DNA from: Alcanivorax sp.
GTDB lineage: Bacteria; Pseudomonadota; Gammaproteobacteria; Pseudomonadales; Alcanivoracaceae
DNA: 64,000 nt
Assembly: GCF_019431375.1 (NCBI RefSeq)
Contig: NZ_CP080267.1
Coordinates: 3,532,501 to 3,596,500, forward strand
Reading direction: 5' to 3'
A program made the translations under genes and the position numbers. A model generated the notes under the pieces. That model was not told the origin of the DNA. It saw nothing but the letters and a program-made list of their open reading frames with translations, and did no database searches. Of this stretch, positions 19,662 through 27,883 are shown one piece after another (positions within the stretch are counted from its first letter, which is position 1; each line of letters opens with the position of its first letter).

Positions 19662-19682
19662 AGCCCCGTCGAGTACGGGGCT
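19662..19682 (+). terminator. Hairpin between yajC and secD, possible weak terminator or attenuator
   Basis: AGCCCCGT at 19662-19669 pairs perfectly with ACGGGGCT at 19675-19682 around a 5-nt loop, followed by CTTTGC. The T run is only three bases, so it would be a weak terminator that could lower secDF expression relative to yajC. Confidence 0.5.
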
Positions 19683-19776
19683 CTTTGCAGGCTTCGCAAT
19701 GCCTGTATTGCCAAGGGGTTGAAGGCGCCGTGCTTTCAATTCCCAGCCCAAAGAACCGGCAACACCGGAAAGAATT

Positions 19777-21657
19777 ATGACCCGCTACCCCCGCTGGAAA
19801 TTTTTCCTGCTACTGACCGCACTGATTGTCTGCGGCCTTTATGCGCTCCCCAATCTGTATCCCGATGCGCCTGCCATCCAGATCAGCCACGCCGAAGCTG
19901 GTGGTGAGGTTACCGATGTGGCCCGCCAGCGGGTACTGGGTGCTCTGGAGGATGCCGATCTGAACCCCGGCCCTGGTGAGGTCGTCGGTACCTCTCTGCT
20001 GGTGCGTCTGGGTGATACTGAAGCACAACTCCGTGCCCGGGAGATCGCCTCCAACCTGCTGGGTGATAACTATGTGGTGGCCTTGAACCTGGCAGCCACC
20101 ACTCCTCAATGGCTGCGAGCTGTGGGCGCCAGCCCCATGAACCTGGGCCTGGATCTGCGTGGCGGGGTGCACTTCCTGCTGCAGGTGGATATGGACGCAG
20201 TGGTGACCAGCCGCATGGAAGCCTGGGCCGGGAATGCCAAGCTGACCCTGCGCGATGCCGGGGTTCGCTATCGCAGTGTGGAGGTTGATGGCACCACGAT
20301 TACTGCCACCTTTGCCGACCAGGTGGCTGCAGATGCGGCCCGGGCGCCGTTGCGTCGGGCGCTGGAAAACTTTGCCATGAAGCCTGCCAGTGACAGCCCG
20401 GAAGTGGTGCTGACGCTGAATGACAGTGCGCTCAAGGAAATGCAGGACTACGCGGTGGATCAGAACCGCACCGCCCTGAACAAGCGGGTCAACGAACTGG
20501 GTGTGGCGGAAGCCGTGGTGCAGCGTCAGGGGTCTGATCGTATCGTCGTGCAGCTGCCGGGGATTCAGGATGCCTCCCAGGCTCGCCGGATTCTCGGCCG
20601 TACCGCTACCCTGGAGTTCCGGTTGGTGGATAACAGTGTGTCGTCTGCCCGCCTGCGCACCGGGGTGGCGCCGCCGGGGCTGGAGTTCTTCCCCTTCAAG
20701 GGGCAGGAAGGCCGTATTGTCGCACTGAGCAAGTCCAAGATTGCCACCGGTGATCAGGTGATTGATGCGCGCATGGGCTTCGACCAGCAGAACGGTTCAC
20801 CGGAGGTGAACGTGACGCTGGATGGCGATGGTGCCAAGCGTATGCAACGCATCACCGGCAAGAATGTGGGTAATCCCATGGGCGTGCTGTTCATCGAAAC
20901 GAAAACCGATGTGCAGAAATCCATCGATGCCGATGGCAATACCGTGGACAAGATGGTCAGCACCACGGAGAAGTACGTGATCAACGTGGCGACCATTCAG
21001 GATACTCTGGGCAGTCGCTTCCGCATCACCGGCCTGGATAATCCTGCGGAAGCCTCAGAGCTGGCTCTGCTGCTGCGAGCCGGTTCGCTGGCGGCGCCTG
21101 TGAGTATTGTCGAAGAGCGTACCGTGGGACCAAGCCTGGGGGCGGAAAACATCGAAGCCGGTCTCAAATCCATGGCGCTGGGGCTGGCCCTGGTGCTGAT
21201 CTTCATGGCGGTCTGGTACAAGGTATTCGGGCTGGTGGCCAATGTGGCTCTGCTGGGTAACCTGGTAATCATCGTTGGCATCATGTCACTGATTCCCGGT
21301 GCCACCCTGACCCTGCCCGGCATCGCCGGTATCGTGCTGACCGTGGGGATGGCGGTGGATGCCAACGTGCTGATTTTCGAGCGGGTGAAAGAAGATCTGC
21401 GTCGGGGCCTTAAACCGTTGCAAGCCATTGAAGAAGGCTACGGCAAGGCTTTTACCACCATTCTGGATGCCAATATCACCACCCTGATCGTGGCGGTGAT
21501 CCTGTTTGCTGCCGGTACCGGGTCGGTACAGGGGTTCGCGGTAACCCTGTTCATCGGCATTCTCACTTCCATGTTCACGTCTATCATCGGCACCCGTGCC
21601 ATGGTGGAAATGATCTACGGTCGCGGTGCCCGTGCACCGGCCAAACTGAGTATCTGA
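19777..21657 (+). CDS. secD: Protein translocase subunit SecD
   Basis: 626 residues, a usual SecD size. The N-terminal helix (FFLLLTALIVCGLYALPNLYP) leads to the large periplasmic P1 domain. The D1 motif LGLDLRGGVHFLLQVD is near residues 117-132. The membrane domain begins with VEERTVGPSLGAENI near 444 and includes LPGIAGIVLTVGMAVDANVLIFERVKED (D4-like). SecDF uses the proton gradient to pull exported proteins through SecYEG. secF starts 7 bp after the stop. Confidence 0.98.
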   Translation: MTRYPRWKFFLLLTALIVCGLYALPNLYPDAPAIQISHAEAGGEVTDVARQRVLGALEDADLNPGPGEVVGTSLLVRLGDTEAQLRAREIASNLLGDNYVVALNLAATTPQWLRAVGASPMNLGLDLRGGVHFLLQVDMDAVVTSRMEAWAGNAKLTLRDAGVRYRSVEVDGTTITATFADQVAADAARAPLRRALENFAMKPASDSPEVVLTLNDSALKEMQDYAVDQNRTALNKRVNELGVAEAVVQRQGSDRIVVQLPGIQDASQARRILGRTATLEFRLVDNSVSSARLRTGVAPPGLEFFPFKGQEGRIVALSKSKIATGDQVIDARMGFDQQNGSPEVNVTLDGDGAKRMQRITGKNVGNPMGVLFIETKTDVQKSIDADGNTVDKMVSTTEKYVINVATIQDTLGSRFRITGLDNPAEASELALLLRAGSLAAPVSIVEERTVGPSLGAENIEAGLKSMALGLALVLIFMAVWYKVFGLVANVALLGNLVIIVGIMSLIPGATLTLPGIAGIVLTVGMAVDANVLIFERVKEDLRRGLKPLQAIEEGYGKAFTTILDANITTLIVAVILFAAGTGSVQGFAVTLFIGILTSMFTSIIGTRAMVEMIYGRGARAPAKLSI

Positions 21658-21664
21658 GGCGGTG

Positions 21665-22594
21665 ATGGCGATGAGTAAGGAAGAAATGAACATCAATTTC
21701 ATGGCTGCCCGGAAACCGCTGGGCATTCTGTCCATTGCGCTGGTGGTCATCTCAGTGATTCTGTTGGTGACCCGTGGCCTGAACCTGGGCCTGGATTTCA
21801 CCGGCGGCACCACCATCGTGGTGAAAAGCCCGGTGGATGTGTCACTGTCCCAGACCCGGGCTGACCTGACCGAAGCGGGTTTTGGTGATGCGGTGGTTCA
21901 GCATTATGGCTCGCCCAAGGAAGTGAATATCCGTGTGGCGCCCAAGGACAGCGTGGATGCGGACAAGATCGGCTATGTAGTGTTCGACGCGCTCAAGGCG
22001 GGCAACAGTGATCTGGAATTGCTGAAAGTGGAGTTTGTCGGCCCGCAAGTGGGCGATGAGCTGCGCGATGAATCCGGCACCGCCATGTTGCTGGCGCTGG
22101 GGCTGATGATGCTCTACGTCTGGTTCCGCTTTTCCAACAAGTTCGGTGTGGCCACGGTGGTGGCGCTGTTCCACGACGTGATCATCGTGCTGGGCCTGTT
22201 TTCACTGCTGCAATGGCAGTTTGATCTGACGGTGTTGGCGGCGGTGTTGGCGCTGATCGGTTACTCACTGAACGACTCCATTGTGGTGGCGGACCGGATT
22301 CGCGACGAGTTTCGCAATACCCGGGAAACGGATCCGCAAGCCATTATCAATGGTGCGGTGAACCAGACCATGACGCGAACCATCAATACTTCTTTAACCA
22401 CCCTGTTGGTGCTGGTCGCCCTGTTCTTCTTCGGCGGTGAAGTGATGAAGGCGTTTTCTGAAGCGCTGATCGTGGGTGTTCTGGTGGGGACTTACTCCTC
22501 CATCTACGTGGTGACTAACATCCTGTTCATGATGAAGGTCGACAAGGAAGACTTCCTGATTCCGGAACCGGAAGAGCTGGATGAAACACCATAA
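21665..22594 (+). CDS. secF: Protein translocase subunit SecF
   Basis: About 309 residues. Three starts are close together (GTG 21662, ATG 21665, ATG 21671); GAGG at 21656-21659 favours 21665 by spacing. Six membrane helices are expected, and the family motifs LGLDFTGGTTIVV near residue 40, VGDELRDESGTAML and LIGYSLNDSIVVADRIRDEFR near 200-220 are present. It pairs with SecD in proton-driven protein export. A heptamer array and a terminator follow, closing the queA-tgt-yajC-secDF unit. Confidence 0.97.
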   Translation: MAMSKEEMNINFMAARKPLGILSIALVVISVILLVTRGLNLGLDFTGGTTIVVKSPVDVSLSQTRADLTEAGFGDAVVQHYGSPKEVNIRVAPKDSVDADKIGYVVFDALKAGNSDLELLKVEFVGPQVGDELRDESGTAMLLALGLMMLYVWFRFSNKFGVATVVALFHDVIIVLGLFSLLQWQFDLTVLAAVLALIGYSLNDSIVVADRIRDEFRNTRETDPQAIINGAVNQTMTRTINTSLTTLLVLVALFFFGGEVMKAFSEALIVGVLVGTYSSIYVVTNILFMMKVDKEDFLIPEPEELDETP

Positions 22595-22598
22595 AGGC

Positions 22599-22626
22599 AG
22601 TGAATAGTTAACAGTGAATAGTTAAT
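22599..22626. repeat. Heptamer tandem array (AGTGAAT/AGTTAAC), 4 units
   Basis: Four 7-nt units alternate AGTGAAT and AGTTAAC-like words, starting 4 bases after the secF stop and running into the terminator through AGCTAAAACC. The loci after cysE and in prmC have the same words and the same following AAAACC. Confidence 0.85.
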
Positions 22627-22630
22627 AGCT

Positions 22631-22670
22631 AAAACCAAAAAGCCGCGAATTTTCGCGGCTTTTTGGTTTT
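22631..22670. terminator. Bidirectional rho-independent terminator after secF
   Basis: A near-perfect inverted repeat: AAAACCAAAAAGCCGCGAA faces TTCGCGGCTTTTTGGTTTT. It has an A-rich left side and T-rich right side, so it can end secF rightwards and the aminotransferase gene leftwards (stop at 22743). Confidence 0.92.
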
Positions 22671-22742
22671 AGGTCGGCGGATGCTTTCAACATCGCAATA
22701 GGAGCCTTCTGTGCCCTGCAGGTATGTTCGCAGGCGAGCCCT

Positions 22743-23948
22743 TTACCCGAAGTTCTGTTTTTTCATCCACGGGATGATGCGCTCGAACGCCTCCTCGATC
22801 TGGTCCAGGGAGGTGGAATAGCTGATGCGAAGGGCGTGCTTGCCGGCTTCGCCGAAGGTGTCGCCGGGGATGGTGCAGACGCCGGTTTCGCGCAGCAGTT
22901 TCAGGGCCACGTTGGCGCCGTCCACGCCTTCCGGCAGGGATGGGAACAGGTAGAAGGCGCCGTCCGGGCGGTAGCCGGTCAGGTGTGGGGTCTGGCCCAC
23001 CAGTTCCACCAGCCGGTCCCGGCGATGCTGGTATTCCTCCACCATGGTGTCGATAAAGTTACGACTGCCGCGCAGGGCGGCGACCCCGGCCCACTGGCAG
23101 GGCGTGTTGGCCACGGTGGTGGTGAACATGTGGTAGCGGCGCAGTTTCTTGATGGCGCCCTGACTGCCGATCAGCCAGCCGATGCGCATGCCGGCCATGG
23201 AAAAGGTTTTCGAAAAGCTGCTGATCACCATCACATGATCCAGGTCCGAGCAGCAGGACAGTACGCTGGGGTATTCCTTGCCATCGTAGATCAGGTGGTC
23301 GTAGACCTCGTCGCTGATCACATGAATGCCACGGTAGGCGGCTTCCTCGACAATGGCTTCCACGGTTTCCCGCGGATAGAGCGTGCCGGTAGGGTTGCTG
23401 GGGGAGTTGAGGATCACCGCAAAGGTGTTGGGCCCCATGGCGTCGATGACTTCCTGTGGGTCCAGCTGGTGGTTGTTTTCCGCGCGGGTGGGAATCGCGT
23501 GGACGGTGCCGCCGTTCATGCGGATCAGCGGGCCGTAGAGCATGAAGGAAGGATCCGGCACGATAAATTCCCGGCCCGGTGCCGAAGTGGCAGTGAGGGC
23601 CAGATATATGGCTTCGGTGGCGCCGGTGGTGACCATGATGTTTTCCGGCGACAAAGGCCGTTGGCTGCGCTCACTGTAGTAGTCCGCCAGCGCTTCCAGC
23701 AGTTCCGGCAGGCCGGCGTCCATGGTGTAACCGGTCTGGCCCGCATTCAGGGCATCCACGCCGGCCTGGATCACATGACCGGGCGGCTTGAAATCCGGCT
23801 GGCCGATGGACAGGTGAATCACGTCTTCCAGGTCCGAGGCCAGATTCACCATACGGCGAATGCCCGGCACCGGGATGGTGAGCAGCGCCGGATTCCAGAT
23901 CGGGTCTTCGCTTTCGTAGAAATCCGTATCCAGATTGATATTGCCCAT
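22743..23948 (-). CDS. Class I/II pyridoxal phosphate-dependent aminotransferase
   Basis: 401 residues of the fold-type I aspartate aminotransferase superfamily. Visible are LSIGQPDFKPP near residue 46, TTGATEAIYLAL, ILNSPSNPTGTLYPRE near 180 and the PLP-lysine site SSFSKTFSMAGMRIGW near 245-260, plus the C-terminal LRISYSTS arginine region. An AAGGAGT ribosome site precedes the ATG. It is the last gene of the catabolic block and is separated from the amidase by 103 bp containing a long inverted repeat. The amino donor and acceptor cannot be told from sequence. Confidence 0.92.
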   Translation of the reverse strand: MGNINLDTDFYESEDPIWNPALLTIPVPGIRRMVNLASDLEDVIHLSIGQPDFKPPGHVIQAGVDALNAGQTGYTMDAGLPELLEALADYYSERSQRPLSPENIMVTTGATEAIYLALTATSAPGREFIVPDPSFMLYGPLIRMNGGTVHAIPTRAENNHQLDPQEVIDAMGPNTFAVILNSPSNPTGTLYPRETVEAIVEEAAYRGIHVISDEVYDHLIYDGKEYPSVLSCCSDLDHVMVISSFSKTFSMAGMRIGWLIGSQGAIKKLRRYHMFTTTVANTPCQWAGVAALRGSRNFIDTMVEEYQHRRDRLVELVGQTPHLTGYRPDGAFYLFPSLPEGVDGANVALKLLRETGVCTIPGDTFGEAGKHALRISYSTSLDQIEEAFERIIPWMKKQNFG

Positions 23949-23977
23949 TCTGTACTCCTTGTTTGCGGTCCCCCTCG

Positions 23978-24044
23978 CTGCAGGAGCGTCGTTGGCGGCG
24001 CGATTCCGGCAATGGTTATCGCGCCGCCAGCGACGCTCCTGCAG
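23978..24044. repeat. Long inverted repeat, two 27-bp arms, 13-nt loop
   Basis: The arms at 23978-24004 and 24018-24044 are complementary at 26 of 27 positions; each arm begins or ends with CTGCAGGAGCG. It occupies most of the space between the amidase stop and the downstream aminotransferase start. It has no T run, so it is not a standard terminator. It resembles a paired REP element and could stabilise upstream mRNA or attenuate the last gene. Confidence 0.85.
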
Positions 24045-24051
24045 TGGGTGG

Positions 24052-25458
24052 TTAGATCTGCATCAACGGCGGCAACTGGGTAAACGGCTGCGCCTGTTCA
24101 AAGGCGTGGCCGGCGGCCAGTACCCGGGCATCATCGAAGCGCGCGCCGACAATCTGCAGCCCCATGGGTAGGCCGTTGCCGGTGAGCCCCAGGGGCACAG
24201 ACAGGGCCGGCTGGCCGGTCAGGTTGAATGGATAGGTAAAGGGCGTCCAGGTGGGCCAGCGGGTGCTGGGCCAGTCCACCGGCACCTCCCGGTTGGTGTC
24301 AAAAGCATCAAGGGGCAGGGTTGGGGTGATCAGCAGATCGTACTTGGTGTGGAACAGGGCCATGCGTTCACTGACTGCCATGCGTTCGTTCATGGCACCC
24401 AGATAATCCAGCATGGACAGTTTCTCCGCCTTCCTGGCCACTTCCACCAGGGCCGGGTCCATCTGATTGCGCTGGCGCTCTCCAAGATCGCGCATGGCGT
24501 TGGCGGCGCCGCTGTAGAACAGGTGGCTGAAGGCGGCAAGCGGGTTGCTGAAGCCCGGGTCTGCCTCGGTGACTGTGGCGCCCAGGGCCTCGAATACCTT
24601 GCCAGCCTCGAGAACCGCTTTCTCGATGTCCGGATTCACATCCACGTAACCCAGGGTGGTGCTCAGGGCGATGCGCAGCCCTTTCATGGGCTGGTGCAGC
24701 GCGGCCAGATAGTCGGTGTTGCGGCGCGGGGCTGCAAGGCTGTCGCGGGGATCCGCTTCGGTAAGCACCTGCATCATCAAGGCTGCGTCGGCCACGGTGC
24801 GGGTCATGGGGCCGGCGTGGGCCAGGGTGCCGAAGGGGCTGGCCGGCCAGTGGGGGACTTCGCTGAAGGTGGGCTTGTGGCCGACGATGCCGCAAAACGC
24901 CGCAGGAATACGGATGGAGCCACCGGCATCGGTACCCAGGGCCATCGGTGCCATGCACGCCGAGACCGCCGCGGCGCTGCCGCCACTGCTGCCGCCGGGA
25001 GTCTTGGCCGGGTTCCAGGGATTATTGGTGGGACCGCACAGGGGGCTGTCGGTGACCCCTTTCCAGCCGAATTCCGGGGTAGTGGTCTTGCCCAGAGGCA
25101 CATAGCCGTTGCGTTCCAGCGCCGCCACGGCGGGAGAGCGCTTTTCCAGGGTGGAGGCCGGGTCGATGGTGCGAGACCCTTTCAACGTTGGCCACATGGG
25201 GGTCAGGAAGACATCCTTTACGCCCACCGGCACGCCATCCAGCAGGCCTTTGCTATTGCCATCGAGATAGCGTTGCTCGGACTCGCGGGCCCATTGCAGG
25301 GTGGTATCCCGATCAATCAGGCACCAGGCGTTGAGCGCCTGGTCATGTTGCTCCACATGATCCAGCAGGGTATTGCATACCTCCACCGGGGACAGGGCGC
25401 CGGTCTGGTAGGCGGTTTTCAGCGCCAGGGCGCTCATGGTCAATACTTCCTTGCTCAT
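24052..25458 (-). CDS. Amidase signature family enzyme
   Basis: About 468 residues from ATG 25458, with an AGGAAG ribosome site. The Ser-cisSer-Lys triad is recognisable: Lys in PVGVKDVFL near residue 80, the cis-Ser in GGSSGGSAAAVSACM near 156-170, and the nucleophile Ser in the following ALGTDAGGSIRIPAAFCG. Family enzymes hydrolyse amides of small carboxylic acids or act as the GatA subunit; a true gatA is present at 53351-54823, so this one is a separate catabolic amidase. Its substrate is unknown. It is 25 bp from the 2-hydroxyacid dehydrogenase gene, probably the same transcript. Confidence 0.92.
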   Translation of the reverse strand: MSKEVLTMSALALKTAYQTGALSPVEVCNTLLDHVEQHDQALNAWCLIDRDTTLQWARESEQRYLDGNSKGLLDGVPVGVKDVFLTPMWPTLKGSRTIDPASTLEKRSPAVAALERNGYVPLGKTTTPEFGWKGVTDSPLCGPTNNPWNPAKTPGGSSGGSAAAVSACMAPMALGTDAGGSIRIPAAFCGIVGHKPTFSEVPHWPASPFGTLAHAGPMTRTVADAALMMQVLTEADPRDSLAAPRRNTDYLAALHQPMKGLRIALSTTLGYVDVNPDIEKAVLEAGKVFEALGATVTEADPGFSNPLAAFSHLFYSGAANAMRDLGERQRNQMDPALVEVARKAEKLSMLDYLGAMNERMAVSERMALFHTKYDLLITPTLPLDAFDTNREVPVDWPSTRWPTWTPFTYPFNLTGQPALSVPLGLTGNGLPMGLQIVGARFDDARVLAAGHAFEQAQPFTQLPPLMQI

Positions 25459-25482
25459 CAAGCTCTTCCTCCACAGTCGGAC

Positions 25483-26454
25483 TTAGCTACTGCTTACATA
25501 GCCGTATTCCTTGTTCACCGGGTTGATCAGCGGCTGGTTTCGGCGCCAGCGGTGAAAGTTGTCGACAAACTGCTGTCCCAGGGCCGCCCGCCAGCCGATG
25601 AAATCCCCGGCCATGTGTGCGGAGAGCATCACATTGGGCTGGTCCCACAGGGGGTGGTCGGCGGGCAGGGGTTCCTGTTCGAACACATCCAGGGCGGCGC
25701 CGCCCAGGCGACCGGTCTGCAGGGCCTGGAACAGGGCGTCGGTGCTGACGATGGCGCCGCGGCCCACATTGACCAACACAGCGCCGGGTTTCATGCGCCG
25801 GAACTGGGCGGCATCAAACAGGCCTTCGGTGTCTGGGGTCAGCGGTGCGGTAATCACTACATAGTCCGCATCGCCGAGCAGGGCGGGCAGGTCCTGTTGG
25901 CGATGGACCCGGTCAAAGGCGCTGTCCTGGCGAGCGCGCCGGGCGGTGCCGATCACCTCCATGCCCATGGCTCGCAGCACCGTGGCCACTTCCCGACCGA
26001 TGGAGCCGGCGCCCACGATCAGTGCCCGGCTGCCTTTCAGTAGCCGGGTTTCCCGATGCTGCCAGCGATTTTCTGCCTGCAGGGCCAGATTTGTGAGGGT
26101 GTCCTTGGCGAACAGCAACAGGGCGCCGAGCACGTATTCGGCAATGCCACGGTCGAAAATTCCGCGGGCATTGGTGACCACGATATCGCTGTTCTTGATC
26201 GGGTCGATCATCAGCGCATCGACACCGGCGCTGGTGGCATGCACCCAGCGCACCGGGCAGTTGTCCGGCCACACCTCTTCCAGCAAGCCGGTACGGAAAT
26301 CGGTTACCACCAGCACCTGGGTGTCTGGCAGCGCGGCTCGCAGTTCATCAGGCGTACGCACCTCTTGCACCCGGGCGTGGCCGGTGAGGGTGTCCAGCCC
26401 CGGCAGCGCCGGCTCGTCTTCGGCCAGTAGTACAGTGATGGTGGTGTCGGTCAT
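25483..26454 (-). CDS. D-2-hydroxyacid dehydrogenase (NAD-binding)
   Basis: 323 residues. The Rossmann motif VGAGSIGREVATVLRAMG lies near 140-157. The catalytic region includes VLVNVGRGAIVSTDAL near 225-240 (Arg), DVFEQEPLPADHPLW (Glu) and NVMLSAHMAGD (His), in the order expected for the family. These enzymes reduce 2-oxoacids to D-2-hydroxyacids or the reverse, including glyoxylate or hydroxypyruvate. The usual GxGxxG is complete. GGAGACCCG precedes the ATG. It sits between the aminotransferase and the amidase genes on the same strand; a heptamer element lies upstream. Confidence 0.92.
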   Translation of the reverse strand: MTDTTITVLLAEDEPALPGLDTLTGHARVQEVRTPDELRAALPDTQVLVVTDFRTGLLEEVWPDNCPVRWVHATSAGVDALMIDPIKNSDIVVTNARGIFDRGIAEYVLGALLLFAKDTLTNLALQAENRWQHRETRLLKGSRALIVGAGSIGREVATVLRAMGMEVIGTARRARQDSAFDRVHRQQDLPALLGDADYVVITAPLTPDTEGLFDAAQFRRMKPGAVLVNVGRGAIVSTDALFQALQTGRLGGAALDVFEQEPLPADHPLWDQPNVMLSAHMAGDFIGWRAALGQQFVDNFHRWRRNQPLINPVNKEYGYVSSS

Positions 26455-26471
26455 CGGGTCTCCTTAAGTTC

Positions 26472-26595
26472 AGCTACGAGCGGCTAGCTATTAGCTTCTA
26501 GCTACAGCGCCTGCGCTGGCAAGAATGGTGCGCGGCGCAAGCCTTGATGCGGCCACTGCATCGAAACGCGTTGTCGCTAGCAGCTCGAAGCTTTT
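26472..26595. repeat. Heptamer element, AGCT-type arrays facing each other
   Basis: Five units at 26472-26506 (AGCTACG, AGCGGCT, AGCTATT, AGCTTCT, AGCTACA) and three units in the opposite sense at 26575-26595 (CGCTAGC, AGCTCGA, AGCTTTT). Between them are small hairpins such as AGCGC-CT-GCGCT at 26503-26514. It fills the 143-bp gap between two genes of the catabolic block. Confidence 0.75.
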
Positions 26596-26597
26596 TT

Positions 26598-27845
26598 TCA
26601 CGTTTCTTTCAGTGCAGCGGCGAACAGTTCTACCGCCTTGTCGATTTCTGCTTCGCTGACGGTGAGCGGTGGTAGCCAGCGGACCACCTGGCCCTGGCTG
26701 CCGCAGCGCAGCATCAGCATGCCGTTAGTTTCGCAGTGCTTGATCAGCCTGGCGGCGCGGTCGCCGTCCGGTGTGTGTGGGGCGCTGACGATTTCCAGCC
26801 CCAGCATCAGGCCCATGCCGCGAATCTCGTCAATGCAGTCATGCTGCTTTTGCAGGGCTTCCAGTTGCTGGCGCAACTTGCTACCAAGGGTGTCGGCGCG
26901 GCTTACCAGTTGTTCGTTCTCGATCACATCCAGCGTTGCCAGTGCCGCCGCGCAGGCCACCGCATTGGCGCCGTAGGTGCCGCCCTGGGAGCCCGGGTAG
27001 CCGTGGTTCATCAGGGCCTTGCTGGCGGCGATGGCGGACAGTGGGTAGCCGCTGGCCAGACCCTTGGCGGTGATGATCATGTCCGGTTTCACCGCAAAAT
27101 GTTCGTGGCTCCAGAACTTGCCGGTGCGCCCGTAACCGGCCTGGATCTCGTCGGCGATCAGCAGGATGCCATGCTTGTCGCAGCGCTCGCGCAGCCCCTG
27201 CATAAAGGCCTGGCCGGCCGGGTAGTAGCCGTATTCGCCCTGTACCGGTTCGATGATCATGGCGGCGGTGTCCGCCGGATTGCACTCGGTGGCAAAGATA
27301 TGGTCCAGCTCGTGGAGGCAGTCAGCCACACAGGTGTCCATGTCCTGCTTGTAACGGTAGGCATGGGGGAAGGGGGCGATGCTGACCCCGGCCATCAACG
27401 GCTGCCAGCCGGTACGCACCTTGCTGGTGGAGGTGGTCAGCGAGGCCGCCGCCAGGGTGCGGCCATGGAAGCCACCGCGAAAGGCAATCAGATTGGGGCG
27501 TCCGGTGGCCTGGCGGGCCAGGCGCACGGCGGCTTCCACGGATTCACTGCCGGAGTTGGAAAAGGCCACCGCATCCAGGCCTTTGGGCAGGTGCTCATAG
27601 AGCCGGTCGGTAAGCGTGAGCATATTGGGGTGGGTGACGGTGGCGTACTGGGCATGGACCAGTTTTGCCACCTGGGCCTGGGCGGCGGCCACTACCTTGG
27701 GGTGACAGTGGCCGGTGGAGGTCACCCCGATGCCGGAGGTGAAATCCAGCCAGCGATTGCCGTCCTGGTCGTAGAGCCAGCTTCCTTCGCCGCGCTCCGC
27801 ACAAATACCGCTGGATTGCACCAGCAGGGGGGACAAATGACTCAT
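26598..27845 (-). CDS. Class III aminotransferase (4-aminobutyrate/acetylornithine type)
   Basis: 415 residues. Class III features are clear: FTSGIGVTSTGHCHPKVVAA near 34-53, the SGSESVEAAVRLARQ cofactor loop near 98-112, GFHGRTLAAASLT near 125-137, IADEIQAGYGRTG near 230-242 and the PLP lysine in IITAKGLASGYPLS near 258-271. The enzyme is PLP-dependent and cytoplasmic. Together with the semialdehyde dehydrogenase two genes upstream it fits GABA transamination to succinate semialdehyde, but other omega-amino acids are possible. AAGGAGG precedes the ATG. The dehydrogenase gene upstream ends 38 bp away. Confidence 0.93.
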   Translation of the reverse strand: MSHLSPLLVQSSGICAERGEGSWLYDQDGNRWLDFTSGIGVTSTGHCHPKVVAAAQAQVAKLVHAQYATVTHPNMLTLTDRLYEHLPKGLDAVAFSNSGSESVEAAVRLARQATGRPNLIAFRGGFHGRTLAAASLTTSTSKVRTGWQPLMAGVSIAPFPHAYRYKQDMDTCVADCLHELDHIFATECNPADTAAMIIEPVQGEYGYYPAGQAFMQGLRERCDKHGILLIADEIQAGYGRTGKFWSHEHFAVKPDMIITAKGLASGYPLSAIAASKALMNHGYPGSQGGTYGANAVACAAALATLDVIENEQLVSRADTLGSKLRQQLEALQKQHDCIDEIRGMGLMLGLEIVSAPHTPDGDRAARLIKHCETNGMLMLRCGSQGQVVRWLPPLTVSEAEIDKAVELFAAALKET

Positions 27846-27883
27846 GACGCCTCCTTCCTGTTGTTGGCTTGCCAGTTAGTGGT

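Noticed and set aside
24349..26043. 564-residue frame on the plus strand
   Set aside because: It is antisense to the amidase and 2-hydroxyacid dehydrogenase genes, both with intact catalytic motifs.
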